Positions 24,178 through 36,500 of a DNA stretch of 64,000 nucleotides are shown one piece after another. The stretch spans positions 32,039,371 through 32,103,370 of the forward strand of contig OZ020487.1 of assembly GCA_963971405.1 (NCBI GenBank). The letters run 5' to 3'. Source of the DNA: Psococerastis gibbosa (Eukaryota > Arthropoda > Insecta > Psocodea > Psocidae). Positions within the stretch are counted from its first letter, which is position 1. Each line of letters opens with the position of its first letter. The translations under genes were made by a program, and so were the position numbers. The notes beneath the pieces were generated by a model, which was not told where the DNA came from, searched no databases, and saw nothing but the letters and a program-made list of their open reading frames with translations.

Positions 24178-26298
24178 ACACGACCGCGCCGATTTCACCG
24201 CGCCAACGCGCCAACACGCCAAATGGATGAGGTGGAGCGGTGAGTCTAGAGGGGTGCCCACACACGACCGCGCCAACGCTCCACCAGTTTCTCAAGTTTT
24301 GTATGTGACTGACTTTCTTTTAAAATAATTATAAATGTTGAAATTGATAATGGGTAGGCCCAAGGAAATTTTACTGCTGCCTATATTTGAAAATTAGGAA
24401 GAAAAGAAGTTAATGGTCAAAGCAGTTGCGTATCCAGATTTGGGGGGGGGGGGTGGTCCAGTTTTCACATAACATCAATACATAAAGTATGCCCACTTAC
24501 AAGTGGTTTTCGAATGGGTTGGTGTTTATGTGGCGCCCCCCCCCCCCCAATTTTCGTAAAATAGTAGAAAAATATGAAGGCAGTTCTCATAGACGTACGA
24601 ATCTTTTATCTTTTAATTAGGGGCATGATCTCTTAATTTTCCTTGACCAGGTACCCGAGGGTTCGAGAGTCTGAAGGGGGGCCCGGGGATCTCCCCCGCG
24701 GAAGGGTTTTGTTCAAAATAGGCCTGAAATTGTGGAGTTTTACACATTTTCATATGTAAACGAGTACGTCTTGCAACGTATTCTATTTACGTCTAGGTTT
24801 TACAGCCAAAGAATAGTAGGTGAGTCCAGTGGCGTAATCAAGAGGGGGGGGAGGTCAGCGGGGTCCGGACCCCCCCCCCCTCAAAATTTAGCAAAACCGA
24901 AAACTTTTCAAAACAAATCCCCGGGGAGACCCCGGTCCCCCGGTCTCCAGTTTTTTAATAATTTTATCGTCTGCGAAATCAAAATTGTTTTGCCGACAAG
25001 CTATTTCAGGCTTATCCTTTAAAGAACATTCCCTACGGTAGCCCCCCTTGTTAGCTGCAATATTCTTCATATGTAAAATATGACCATAACTGCTTTCAAA
25101 GTGCGTAAATTCCATTATTTTGGGCCTATTCTTTTTCAAAATAATTCCCCCGGGGGAGAACCATGGGCCCCCGTTCTTGCAGTACGTCTCCTATTCTTCG
25201 GCTGTAAAACCTAAACATTTTTAGAATAGGTTACAAGTCGTATATACATCAAAATGTGTAAATCTCCACAATTTCAATCTTTTTTTTTCAAAACCCTTCC
25301 CCGGGGGTCTCCCCCGGGACCCCCGGGCCCCCCTTTAGCAACCTGACCCCTCGGGTGGGGAAATTCAGATCATGCCCCTAATTAGAAGATGTGCACGTCC
25401 ATGAGGAAAGCTTTCCTATTTTTGTACACTTTTACGAAAATACGGGGGGGGGGGGGGCGCCAAATGAAACACCACCCCATTTGAAAACTTATCGTAAACG
25501 GGCAAACTTTACGTATTGATGTTGCATGAAAACTGGACCCCCTCCACAAAAAATTTCTAGCTACGCCGCTGAGTAGGTCTACTGCAAGGAAGGGGGGCCC
25601 AAGGGTCCCTCCGGGAGAATTAATTTAGACAAGAATAAGCACAAAATAGTGGAATTTACGCACTTTGAAGCAGTTATGTTTATATTTTACGTGTGAAGAA
25701 TATTACAGCTACGGTAACAAGGGGGGCCGGGGGCTTCCCCGGAAAATCATTTTAAAAAAAATAGGCCTGATAGGGACCGGGGTCTTCCCAGGGAATTTTT
25801 TTGAAATAAATGACTGAAAAATTTGCTATTTTGCTAAATTTGGGGGGGGGGTCCAGACTCAGCTGCCCCCCCCCCCCCTGGCTATTTGACACTGGCAGTG
25901 GCTGTTGAAAAGAAGAGATGTGAGCCATTCAACACTTGCCACAGGCCACAGAAAACAAACTCTCGTTTGGAGGTCATACGTCTGCTTCCGAAGGTGGCTG
26001 AGTGAGCACTGAGCCAAAGTCAGCCAATTCTGGCAGGCAGGCATATGCCAAAACAGGATTTCTCCACAGACGGGCATGTGCCAACAGCTTGGAGCGGTGG
26101 GTTTGGACGCGCGGTTTCCCCACACACGATGCGTCGACTTGCTCATCCATTAGCGTGGCGCGGTGGATTTCCAACCGGTTGGATATCCAACACGTCCGAC
26201 CACTCCACTGAAATTCTTGACAGGTTTCCCCACACACGATGCGTTTTTGGATGAGCGCGCCAAAATTAGTGGCTTGGAGCGGTCGTGTGTGGCCAGCT
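24178..26298. mobile_element. TTA-flanked DNA element (PIF/Harbinger-type, non-autonomous)
   Basis: Termini AGCTGGCCACACACGACCGC and its exact inverse frame the element, with target duplication TTA at 24175-24177 and 26299-26301. A 3-bp TWA duplication is typical of PIF/Harbinger. Subterminal repeats of (C)CACACACGA(C/T)(G)CG are frequent on both sides. No transposase frame is visible, and most of the interior is a GC-rich fold-back (24424-25880). Confidence 0.75.
24424..25885. repeat. GC-rich fold-back mosaic
   Basis: Several inverted pairs are interleaved: 24424-24715 with about 25290-25572 (CAGTTGCGTATCCAG / CTAGCTACGCCGCTG ends), 24716-24822 with about 25180-25288, 25020-25170 with about 25576-25740, and 24826-24900 with about 25825-25885. 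Modules of CCCCGGGGGTCTCCCCCGG type recur about every 150-250 bp. Ends like CAGTGGCG and CAGCGGCGTAG suggest hAT-type MITEs inserted in one another. Confidence 0.65.
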
Positions 26299-26419
26299 TT
26301 ACACTGAACTAGGAATGTCCGGGGCCGCCTGCTTTTCATGCTCTCCGAAGCATGGCTAGAAAATGAAGCAAGTGTGGGACTCAAACCAAAATTTAAATAG
26401 GTCAGGAAGAATTCCTAGG

Positions 26420-26805
26420 GTTCTTAGGAAAGTGTATAAGTACCCCGAATGTGTAGCACCTCATTTTCGGTACAAGTGGTACAGCGGACTTACCGGATTA
26501 ATATAGGAAGAGCAGGAACGAGTAATATTATTAGGCCTGCTGACGGTTAAGAAACGGAAACTACCATGCTTTGGCCATGTGATGACGAACGACAAGTATC
26601 GCCTTATGTATGCAATAATTCAAGGGGAAATAGAGGGGCTGAAGGCTCCTGGCATAAGAAGACGAACATATGGTTGAAAAACCTGGGACAGTGGTTTGGT
26701 ATAGAGCAGGACTTCCCTTTACAGAGCAGCAGTCTCCAAGATACAAATTGCCATGATGATCGCCTATGACGCCAATCTTTGATAGAAGGAGCCCAAAGAA
26801 GAAGA
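26420..26805 (+). pseudogene. LINE ORF2 3' fragment (RTE/CR1-like)
   Basis: Broken frames read KKRKLPCFGHVMTNDKYRLM, then IIQGEIEGLKAPG and KEPKEEE. This resembles the conserved end of RTE/CR1-like reverse transcriptase ORFs ('KKRKLSYFGHVMR...G.IEGKRGPGRRR'). Several stops are visible, and 5' parts are missing. Confidence 0.6.
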
Positions 26806-27008
26806 CACAGCTTTTACAATAATTGTAGGAATTTTACATTGTAAGCCAAAATCATGTAAGCCTAGTGTCGATAGATTTCTCAGGAAAAAGTCTGTTGTCT
26901 GGCTGGCCGTGTTAGGGCTGTCAATCTACTAAATGTGTATTTAAACGGAAAAAATAGGCCTTGGAATAAACGGGGGAGGCCCCTTAAATTATGCTTTATA
27001 ATGCTCCT

Positions 27009-27173
27009 CATGGTCGTGCAAGGGTCCGGACCCCCCCCCCTCCCCCGAAATAAATTTTTGTATGTAAACCTGTATGGTTTAAAGAATTTATCCACCAATT
27101 CATTAATAAATTACGTATAATGTTTTTTTGGACCCCCCCCCCCCCCCGAAATCAAAGCCTGGGCACGGCCTTG
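27009..27173. mobile_element. hAT-type MITE 'GGCCGTGC', copy 3
   Basis: Starts CATGGTCGTGC and ends CTGGGCACGGCCTTG. The exact 8-bp duplication ATGCTCCT is at 27001-27008 and 27174-27181. Shares GTATGTAAACCTGTATGGTT with copy 1. Confidence 0.8.
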
Positions 27174-27689
27174 ATGCTCCTGTCCACAAAATATGTCTTA
27201 TAAATATGTAAAAAGTCCCATAATTCGAGCATAATTCACTGTACTGCACTTTCGTATATAAGCAAACAGAACCCATTTTTTGTCTCACTATAGGTATGTT
27301 TCAAACTCCCCCATCCATGTCCGCAGGTGCAGTCTATTTTCAGAAATACGTTTTCCTCTTGCTTTAATTTTGCTGAGCAGTAGCCTGATGGGGTAGTAAG
27401 ATGTAGCGGTGGGGTTGGGGCGGTATCTATGGCAACCTGTTGACGGGCGAGATCCCCTGCTAAGTTGATTACTGCAGTACCACGCCACTAAACGGCTAGT
27501 TTATACCTCAACAAGGCTCACACTGGGTGCTGCAGTTCGGAGCCTCTCATGGCGTTCCGTTTTTCCATAAAATGATTCAATGAATGGGCAAGTGAAAAAA
27601 AATTTCTGCTGTGAGACGGCGGCCCATTGACGGTCTAGACCGGTCGGGCAGAGAAGAGGCACCCCTGTTTCTCCCTTACCGCCTAATGT

Positions 27690-27790
27690 ACATATTAGGG
27701 TTGGGTAGATGTCGTTTCTGAAACCTCAACCTTCCCTTTTATGGTTCAGTTCTTTACCAACTGAACTACGTACTCTGGGACTTAAGAGAA
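27690..27790 (-). repeat. Degenerate tRNA-like sequence
   Basis: The minus strand has GTAGTTCAGTTGGTAAAGAA, a good A box and D arm, but only a weak B box (GGTTGAGGTTTC). Likely a tRNA-derived SINE head or tRNA relic. Confidence 0.3.
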
Positions 27791-28149
27791 AAACAGAAAC
27801 ATGCATATTTTACACTACTTTAGTAGAGCATCCCTTATCCCGCATTATGGTTACAATCTACGATATTTAAATAAAAGGGGACGTCCATCCCCATAAAGTA
27901 AGGATGTGTTTAATACTTTAGGCTGACTTTCTGTTACCCAATAAAGGCAAAAATGACGTCAGCATTCATTCTTGGGTCGTGTCCCTCATAGTTAACCTAA
28001 CTTATATGTATATATGGCAACATACTGAATATGCTTAACCTACCTAAACTAAAACACTAAACTATACACTAGACAGAATTAAATTCATGTAGTTTAGCAC
28101 TTTATGTAATAAATTGGGAAATACAAAACTTTCAAATACTTGACAGCAA

Positions 28150-28390
28150 CATTACACGGGGATGGCGGCTGTGAAGACTTCAGGCTGGGCCAAGTGGCGA
28201 GATATGGCGGAGATCCTGAAGGACAGAAGACTGCCGAAAAAACTGAAGGGCCGCATCTACAAAAATGTAGTGAGACCGTGTTTGACGTACGGGGCGGAGT
28301 GCTGGCCACTTAGGAAGGACGAAGAACAAGTGCTGCATATGTATAGAGGCGTCAAATGCGTCTTATCAGTTCCTCCCCATGACAGTAAAT
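28150..28390 (+). pseudogene. RTE-like LINE RT fragment
   Basis: The frame from 28162 reads KTSGWAKWRDMAEILKDRR, then LPKKLKGRIYKNVVRPCLTYGAECWPLRK. This closely follows the '[26 protein letters not shown]' segment of RTE/Craniofacial-development-protein-2-like reverse transcriptases. Only about 75 residues are present. Confidence 0.7.
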
Positions 28391-29305
28391 AATCCTGGAC
28401 GATACACAGCGATAACTGTACCTGAAATATCCTCTTACATGTGAATCAACAGGGAGCATGGCTCTGGCAAGGCGGGGTGAGTGAGTCGCGAGCCGCCGAG
28501 CAGGGACGCCGCGCGCCAACGCCCCGCGCCCCCCAAAACGTGCCACCACCGCAACTGTTTGTCTTTCAATAAGTGCTCTTTTGCTGTTGCTGTTGTGATT
28601 TGTGAGAATTCCATTGTTTTGATTTCTGTATTGGTAAGCGAGTGTTTACGATTTGGGTAGGGTTCTTTTGTAATTATTGTCAACTAGAAGAGCTTTTGCC
28701 CTTTCATTTAAATGACATTCATTGATGCAAATTTAGGCCCTCAATTAGTAGCTTACATTTTTTAATAACTAAGAGAAACAATTTTTGCAATTATGATTCA
28801 TTCATATCAAAAGCCGTGCGACCGTAAAAGACTTTATTCCTATGTTATTGGCGGTATTTTAATTAATGTTAAGTTAACTAACTTGTGGTTAGTCAGCCTA
28901 ACTAAAGATATGACTGAATATAATGGACTGAATATAGGATTGTTATACGCCAAACCTGCCGGGTGTTAAACCTGTCAACTGCCTATTCTTACTTCAGCAT
29001 TTCTAAACTGACCACAACAATTTGCATTGTCTTATGGACTTGCAGTACGGTATAGGTAGCCTAATCCCGGGATAGAATGACGCATAAGATATCAAAAGTA
29101 GGTATCCGTACACATGGAGTATCTGGGTATTACGTACGGTATCATACAAAATTCAGATCAAGGTCTGCTATTATCGCTAATGTGCTGAACACGAAAAGTT
29201 TATAATTTTAGGCCTTAAATCATACCACCCATCGTTTCTAATGGATTTTCCATACTTTGGGATAGGTAAGACGAGGTTAGAATAAAATTCCACCCGAGTT
29301 ATAGT

Positions 29306-29489
29306 CCACGCAAAATGAGAAAAGTATGGACATGGAATGTTTTGATCCTGTGCAACACTAAAAATATTTCTTGCACCATTTTGTGTTGCATTGGATGCAA
29401 GGCATAACAAAGAATGTGCAAAGAATATTTTTACAGTGTTGCACAGGATTAAAACATTCCATGTCCATACTTTTCTCATTTTGCGTGGA
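29306..29489. repeat. 184-bp hairpin
   Basis: The arm CCACGCAAAATGAGAAAAGT and onwards pairs with ACTTTTCTCATTTTGCGTGG. The pairing continues through GGACATGGAATGTTTT and GTGCAACACT to a loop near TGTGTTGCATTGG. Probably a MITE; long enough to give a stable RNA hairpin. Confidence 0.75.
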
Positions 29490-29523
29490 TTATACCTATG
29501 CGGCAGTTGTTTGCTGTTGTACT

Positions 29524-29648
29524 ACTACCCGAAAACTATAGTAGACCTATGGCACTTGAAACACTTATAAAAATCGAATAAGCTTGGTGTTGCGCTTATG
29601 CAAGTTTTCGAAAAATTACAGTGTTCCGAGTGCTTTTGGTCGGGTAGT
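29524..29648. mobile_element. Small MITE with ACTACCC ends (copy 2)
   Basis: Ends ACTACCCGA and TCGGGTAGT, inner GGCACTTGAAACA / GTGTTCCGAGTGC. Related to 12756-12872. Confidence 0.55.
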
Positions 29649-29674
29649 TCAATTCTACCCAATATTCCATCCAA

Positions 29675-30043
29675 TAAGGCGTGTATTCCACTGGTCAATC
29701 TTTCCGTCATTTGTAATTAAAAAAAAGTTTAGATTTTTGTTTTAAGGAGACTGTTATGTAGATGCTTAACTATATGACTATATGTATTAGACTATATGTA
29801 TTACACCTAAGGGGCAATGTCCTTGCCCTGTTGTAATATAAGTAATAATAATAATAATAATAATAACTATTATAAATTAAGTTATAATATGGTAGAGACT
29901 TATTATTATGTCTGCTACCATATTATAACTTAATTTATAATAGATAAGTTAAGTATCTACATAACAGTCTTCTTAAAACAAAAACTCAACTTTTTTTTAA
30001 TCACAAATGACGGAAAAATTGACCAGTGGAATACACACCTTAA
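29675..30043. mobile_element. Nested hairpin MITE
   Basis: Outer ends TAAGGCGTGTATTCCACTGG and CCAGTGGAATACACACCTTA. The inner palindromic module about 29742-29985 (GGAGACTGTTATGTAGAT...ATCTACATAACAGTC) is a second element, also present at 50108-50230. An (AAT)n run sits in the left part of the inner arm. Confidence 0.7.
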
Positions 30044-30867
30044 TATGTGTCCATGAAAAATTCGTAAGTGTAATAGGCTACCTATAAATTCAGATTCAAA
30101 TCGTATATTTGAACATAAACAATCTAAAAAAAAGTCGATTGAATAAATATTGTGTCGATTAAATATTCAAGAGTAATCAGGGCCATGGTTATTCCTGCAA
30201 AGTGCGCCTCAATATAAGTGGGAGCATATAGCATTATGTATATAGTTATTACAATGTCTGAGCGCCATCAGGCCCAATCACGCCCATTGTCCTAAATTCT
30301 ACTATCTCGCACAGCCATTTCCTGCAGCACTATTGTCGGGTGAAATTCAGTGCATTGCCTATCATACTTCACCTCTACCCATATTGATCCCATACAATGC
30401 ATTGCACTCCATTTACAATAAAATAGATCTATAACCTCTTTCTACAACGAATATCAAGAAGCCATTCGTACCAGATGGAGTTTTTCACAGAGTGGATTTA
30501 ATCGTAGTATCAAATTTCCTTCCCCAAAACAGACTCAATCAGGATTGAATGGATTTTTTTCAAGTCTGAAGCAATATTTTAAAATGGCGCCTCTTTCTGA
30601 GCAAGGCAAAAATACTACAGTTATAAATTAATATACGTCAAAGATATATAAAATTAACAGTCGTGTCTATGATGTTTTCAAGGAGGAGAGGGAGGTTGGG
30701 CTATATAATAAATTTAACTGATTCGGCTGCGGTACCCACTGTATCGTTTTGTTAGCAGTAAGCTATTCATATTGCGATTTTTTTGACAATTTGCGCTGAA
30801 GATGATTCGATGGAACAATTCTGTCGTTCATTAGCCTGTAGAAAAAAAAATTCAATGCACAAGTCTG

Positions 30868-31488
30868 AAAATTACAAAAATCATACCTCGTGATCATTTT
30901 TTTTATTTTGGGCTAACTTAATTTGGGGGGTTTTATTCTCAACAAACTCCAAAAAAAACGTCTAAAAACATTATTTCTCTAAAACGCCTCCAACGATTTC
31001 TTTTAAATTCACATATATTGTAGTCGTTATTAATGTTAACGAAATGCGGAGGGTCGCTTGCCCCTTGATATGTTGCTTCTGGGGGTAAAAAAATATAACT
31101 AACTAAATTTTAATGAAAAATGACTAAAAAATAATTTTTCTGCGAAACCTTTCTATCGATGATTTTTACCTTCAGGTATGTTTTAGGTGTTTAATTGAGT
31201 AACGAAACCAGACAGGTTGCTTTCCCAGATAAGTATTTGGTTTTGTAGTAAAAATGTTTTTTTGAAAAAATGATAGAAAATTCACGTTCAAATGCGTGGT
31301 AATGTGTTGGTCTGACCTATCTAGAATTTACCTCACCTCCAGTGACGTCAGGTGGACAACCCCCCCCCCCCACGAGATATCGGAAATTTAACCATAGGAA
31401 AATTATTTACCATGAAATTACTCATTTTCTTTATCTAATAATTTTGATAAATTGGAAAGCATGTTCGAGTAAACTCGGACGGTTCTTT
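30868..31488. repeat. TGTC-repeat family, 5'-shortened copy
   Basis: Shares ATCATACCTCG, TTTGGGCTAACTTAATTTGG and the terminal ATTGGAAAGCATGTTCGAGT with copies at 56752 and 59573, but lacks the TGTC tract and left end. Confidence 0.65.
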
Positions 31489-31489
31489 T

Positions 31490-33400
31490 TATTGTTATGG
31501 TGATGGTGATGCTTTCTCTTAGAGCTTTGTTTCCTCAATTAGACCTAAGTATTATTATTTCCATTTTGAATGCCTATTCTACGTGTATAGGTCTGTTTAA
31601 ATTTGACACATGAATGATGGTAATTTGGAAACCAAGTGTAACCAAGGAAAAGGGTAATCTTTCCACCCCGTTGAATGACATTCCCCAGGCTATGATAACC
31701 CTTTCAAATAGAAGTTCCTCCACTATTTCCATTATTTCCACTTGTATAGGTACCTTTAAATTTGACATGTGAATGATGGAAATTGGAAACCTAACCTAAC
31801 CCAGGAAAAGGAGTAATCTCCCAGCCCCGTTAAATGGCATTCCCCATTTTATGATAAACCCTTGCAAATAGCAGTTCATTCCCTATTATCACTATTGTCA
31901 TTATTTACAGTTGTACAGGTCTCTCTAAATTTGACATGAGAATGATATTTGCCGGTGATGTAGGTCAACTCTAAAATTGAGATCAGAAAGTTTGAGCTGT
32001 CTGGGTCACGTGCATTTTAATTAAATCCCACGACCTTATTAAATATTTAAATTTCCAAGAATTAAAAATGTAAACAGTCACTGACTTCATCTCATGCTCA
32101 AGACAGTAATTTTACAAAGTATCCGTCTTTGTCTCGTGCGGCGGGATTTAGGCAGCAGACTTCAGAAACTTTTGAATTAACGTTTTCAAGATTCTCCCTG
32201 AATAATTAAACAAAAATCATTAAATTAATGTTCATCCGTGAATGAAGCTTACTCACTACGGTCTACGTGCGTTCTACAAAATTTTCTAACCGATTATCCA
32301 TTATCTTATGAACTGGTGCAGTATATCTGTAAATATATAATCATACATATAGCCTTTATCTATCTAAATAGTTATATTCTAGCAAGGTCCTTCCCCCAAT
32401 AGTCTCCAAGATGTATCATATGATTATCCATCATTTAAAATACTTAATCTTATACATTATAGGCATTTGATTTCATACCAAGCTCTTTAAGCTAAAAAAA
32501 ATTACATAAAAAATCAAGCGAAAAGCAGCAATTGGTGTGTAATATTTACATAAAAAGTAAGTGGTATTGTAGTGTTTTGTATATTTATTATATTTTATTG
32601 TATTGTATGCCATCAAAATTCCCTTTGACTTTTGATTTTAAATAAGAAAACGAAACTGATATAATATGTTACCTATGTTTGCACGATTCGTTGGGGTCTT
32701 AAAATGGATTGCTGGCACCGTTAAACAAAATCTTGTGGAAGACATTAATACGCTAGGGACAGCACAATATTTGTGTGGAAGAGACATGACATGTAATCAA
32801 TATAGAGCCCAGTTAATTGGCTATCACTATACGCCGCTATGTCTGACGTAAAAAATCCAACTGCGCCTTAGCCCTTAGCCATTAGACATAGTAAAGTGCA
32901 GTTTTCAAGTTAATAATGAAGGCCGAAAATGCAATCGTGATGAGGTTTTTAATGTTAAATGGACTCTAAATTAATTAGTGATGTATTGCATATGAGCCTC
33001 AAAACGCCTTTTGTAGACTAACTCACTAAATGTAAGATGCGGTACCTAAGTGTGATCTTAGAAACACGACTTAGTAAGTATTGTCTTTATTAACAGTTTC
33101 GGAGTGTTACAATACATCACATTTCCATAATGACGCATAATATGTTAAATTACATCTTGTTAGGTTCGGGTTTACGAGATCGAATGAGTGGTCTAAGTCC
33201 TATTTAATAGGAAGCTTCCCGTTGGTATTCATGGCCGCTCCTGGATCACCCAAAAATAGGTTCATTAATATTTTTAATTTAAGTTAATAAATAAATAATA
33301 ATAAATATATATTTCTGTTAAATTATGCAATCAAGTAATCAAGTAGGTAATCAACAAGATAGTGTGAAGTTAAATAAAATCGTCAAAATCAGGTAGTTTT
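31490..33400. other. AT-rich DNA, no gene seen
   Basis: Three imperfect direct repeats of about 150 bp start near 31560, 31735 and 31880 (TTTAAATTTGACA(C/T)..GAATGATGG). Otherwise I see no feature. Confidence 0.45.
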
Positions 33401-33401
33401 G

Positions 33402-33731
33402 TCATTGTCTTTGTGCTAGTGTCTCAGTGACAGTAAAGTAAGCTTTCTCTAAGAGAGGGTCTCTAATAAGCACTTTAGGGAAGTTGTTATCATTTCTCGC
33501 CACTCTCAGTTCATTCGGAAGTTTCTTAAGGTAAACGATTCCTTTTAGTACAGGATCCAGTCGCTCACACTTGTTTGTGCTTGTGCATGGTGCTGGCCTT
33601 ACAAGGTCTCCCCTTTGCCTCATGTTAATTGTAGGCAGGTACGAGTGTCTCCATTTTGTTTCCATTTCCCCCCAGCAAGGACTAATTAATAGGTACTTGT
33701 ACCTACTTAAGTTATATAGAGCTCCTGACAA
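33402..33731 (-). pseudogene. LINE RT C-terminal fragment
   Basis: About 109 codons on the minus strand. The end reads KGIVYLKKLPNELRVARNDN, then FPKVLIRDPLLEKAYFTVTE. This has the pattern 'lyn.LP..ik......fk..lk..Ll...fYtv.E' found at the C-terminus of many CR1/Jockey-like RT proteins. The family assignment is by pattern only. Confidence 0.5.
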
Positions 33732-33917
33732 TGGGTTCTGCCCTAATTATTTGATGACTGTGTGGCCCCTGCCTCTAGTGACCTTTACCAATAGGTAATA
33801 GAGATTTAGTCCATTCAATTGGAAGATGACTATTTTATACATCATATTATAAGGTTTTTAAAATTTTCTTAAATAAATTTTCTATAATTTTTCAAATTCG
33901 GTAAATTTCTACCCCTT

Positions 33918-34272
33918 GTTGTTGTTTCTAACGCCTGCTTTCAGCATTTCTGCTTTAAGCAACCCTGTCAGCCTGGCGGGGGGAGTGAGCCTGTTTGTTA
34001 ACTTGAGGCACCCTAAGGGCAGACTCTTTCACCTCGGGGAAAGGGAAGTTGACTAACAGGGTGGACCTCCTGATTATAGTGGATTCCGAACCACTTGGGG
34101 AACATGGTAAAGTCACACGATTAAATCGGAGGTGACCAGGACTCGACTTATACTGCCTGAGCGAGTTATCATGTCCCACCAGGTTCCCCTGCCAACGCTG
34201 TGCACACTACCAAGTTGCCGCAGTTTGAAACATGCTCTGCTCTAATGGAATCAACATGGTAAGGCCGTTGGC
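33918..34272 (-). repeat. 5S-rRNA-derived SINE, copy 1
   Basis: Minus-strand head CCAACGGCCTTACCATGTTG is close to the 5' end of animal 5S rRNA. The body contains GATTCCGAACCACTTGG-type sequence (inverse), and the tail is AACAACAAC. The flanking duplication AATTTCTACCCCTT shows target-primed insertion. Identical over about 349 bp to the copy at 58198. Confidence 0.8.
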
Positions 34273-34279
34273 AATTTCT

Positions 34280-36360
34280 ACCCCTTATCAATTTCACGGA
34301 TCGTGATCGTTGGGTTCGTTCTAACTTTCATTAGGCCTACGTATTAAATAAAATAAAAAATATGAGCCCACTAATATATACATATACATATTTTGGGATG
34401 ATCCATGGGAAGCCAATGTCAACAGTTAACTTAGGTACCTACTCAGCAGCAGAGTCTAACATTGTCTTTAATTTTGTTAAAAATAGAAATCAATGACAAT
34501 ATGTATTTGTAAAATTTTGGGTACACACTGAGGCGACAGTTCAAAGGGAATATGGAAAGTGGGTCGTCATACTCGTTTACTATTCCATACCTAGGTATAT
34601 ATACGAATTGTGTGTATGTGTTGTATGTATGTATTGTACAATTTAAATTCTACCATTCAAAATTACGAGTTACAACCTATGACCACCTGGAATTTGGTAG
34701 GCTTTCCTTTGCGCGAAATGTATCATTGAATTCACTTATAGGAAACATTGAACCTAAAAACTCGCCTACATTACAGCTAAAACCATTGTACACTGCGCAT
34801 AATTACCAGGAAAAATGATTGAAACCCACGCAGAATAAAAACATTGTTGAAAAATTTCTGATATCATTATTTGTGAAAAAGAGGGAAAGCTCGGACTGTT
34901 ACCTCGGGCAATTTCCGCGGTGCTCATAATAACCCCGTCATGAGACCGCGGAAGAATGGCTACTTAAATTTTCATGCTGTGACTCAGATTAGAATACGCG
35001 TTTAGTTTTTATTTTACGGGGATAAATTTAAAGAACTGGTATGAGTGAACCACATGTAAAAATGCTTTCATATTTATTTGGCCAGAATTTACAGGATGTT
35101 CCAGTTATTATGAGGAATTTTTAAATGCTGAAAAAATTCAATAACAGCAAAGTCGGGAATAAAACTATTTTTGGTATTAAATTACTTTTCGGATGATGGG
35201 AAGGGTGGTTTCAGGGGTGGCATAGTAGGTATCTGGGAATTTTCAAATCAAAGTGCATGTCATGTTGCACATCAAAAGAAGTAATGAAAGCCCTTTTCAA
35301 GTGCTTTCATGTGGTGTTTTGAGTAGGCCTATAGCCTTTAAGGTTCAGGTAGAATTAATACGAACTTGTAAAATTTCTAATACTTTTAAATCTGCTTTTC
35401 CATAATGAATTTTGTTCTTCTGTAGCTTAGATGAAAAATATTAGCGTACTGATTTTCGCCAATAACCTTAATGTACCTTAAGGTTATTAGTAAAGTAATT
35501 ACAGTACAAAATTGTGCCGGTTCCAGACCTTTGGACACAATATTTCTTACACCCACCGTGTGTGTTTAATGTTTTGTGTTTTTCGTGAATTTGATAAATA
35601 ATTTCTGCCCCATATCAGATGAACAGAGAAATCACTGGGTCACCAATTGTAAAATAATATGACATGTACATTGTATGAAATAGTCCTATACAATTTGGAC
35701 ATAACAAATCCTGTTCCAACCCTAATCTGTTACATTAAATAAAATATTAAAATTAACAGATTTTGATGTGATATGGGTATCTACGGTCAGCTTCGCCTAA
35801 AAAGTAGGTTAAATTAATGGGTATTCAGTAGCGTCTATGAAATTCAAATGTCATTTCTCATTTCATTTCTATGTATGGAGTAATACAGTCAGCCTGAGGC
35901 TAGATGGCCCAGCATGAGCCCACATTAGCTAGGAGTGTAATGTGTATCTACTTGGCAGATAGGCAGTCGTACGACCCAGATTTGGATGAGCCTACTTGGC
36001 AGATTCTACCCTCCCCCCCCCTCCCCTGAGGTTTCAAACTAGGTCGGTAATCAACTACACTATCTTGTCATCTCCGGTTCCTTTGTACTCGGGCAGCTCT
36101 ATGACGGCGGGGTCAAGTTCATTCGGCTTGTTATTTCCAAAAGATAAAGTTTCTCTTACAACCCTACCTTAATTAGCTGATTGTGTATTTGTTATAGGAA
36201 CTATACGAAGTCAAAGTAGATGAACTATAACTTTTCCTTCTGTCAATAGTCAATGTTGGCGCTCTCGATGCCTAAGTTATAGGGCAGGGGAGGACATTTG
36301 AGGATATTTCTTAGAAGAACACTGAATTATATTTTCATAATGTTGAATCTATGCTGAAAC
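34280..36360. other. AT-rich DNA, no gene seen
   Basis: Only a short palindrome at about 35459-35490 (AATAACCTTA / TAAGGTTATT) and a C-rich run near 36009 stand out. Confidence 0.5.
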
Positions 36361-36369
36361 TAAAGAAAA

Positions 36370-36500
36370 AAAACACGCTCACAGAAATCGAACAGTCTGC
36401 ATAAAAAGCAGGGAAACGAAGGCAAGCCAAAAAGGACAGGGCGGAAAAGGTTCCGACGCCCTGTTGCGTCCACTGAGCCATCCACCCGGCTTCAAACCAT
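36370..36500 (-). repeat. Possible tRNA-derived SINE remnant
   Basis: The minus strand reads GGATGGCTCAGTGGACGC (A-box-like), and later GACTGTTCGATTTCTG (B-box-like). Confidence 0.3.

Larger units (their letters stand above)
24108..26399 (-). repeat. tRNA-derived SINE (family 1), split by a DNA transposon
   Basis: The SINE body is in two parts, 24108-24177 (ACTAAGCCAACCTAGCGGAG) and 26302-26399 (CACTGAACTAGG to GTGTGGGACTC, the B box). The uninterrupted copy at 38366 reads CTCTTACACTCAACTAG at the join, so the original target is visible. Confidence 0.8.

Noticed and set aside
33955-34179. 74-codon frame present twice in identical form (also 58235-58459)
   Set aside because: Identity reflects recent SINE copies. 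The frame runs through the SINE body and is not coding.
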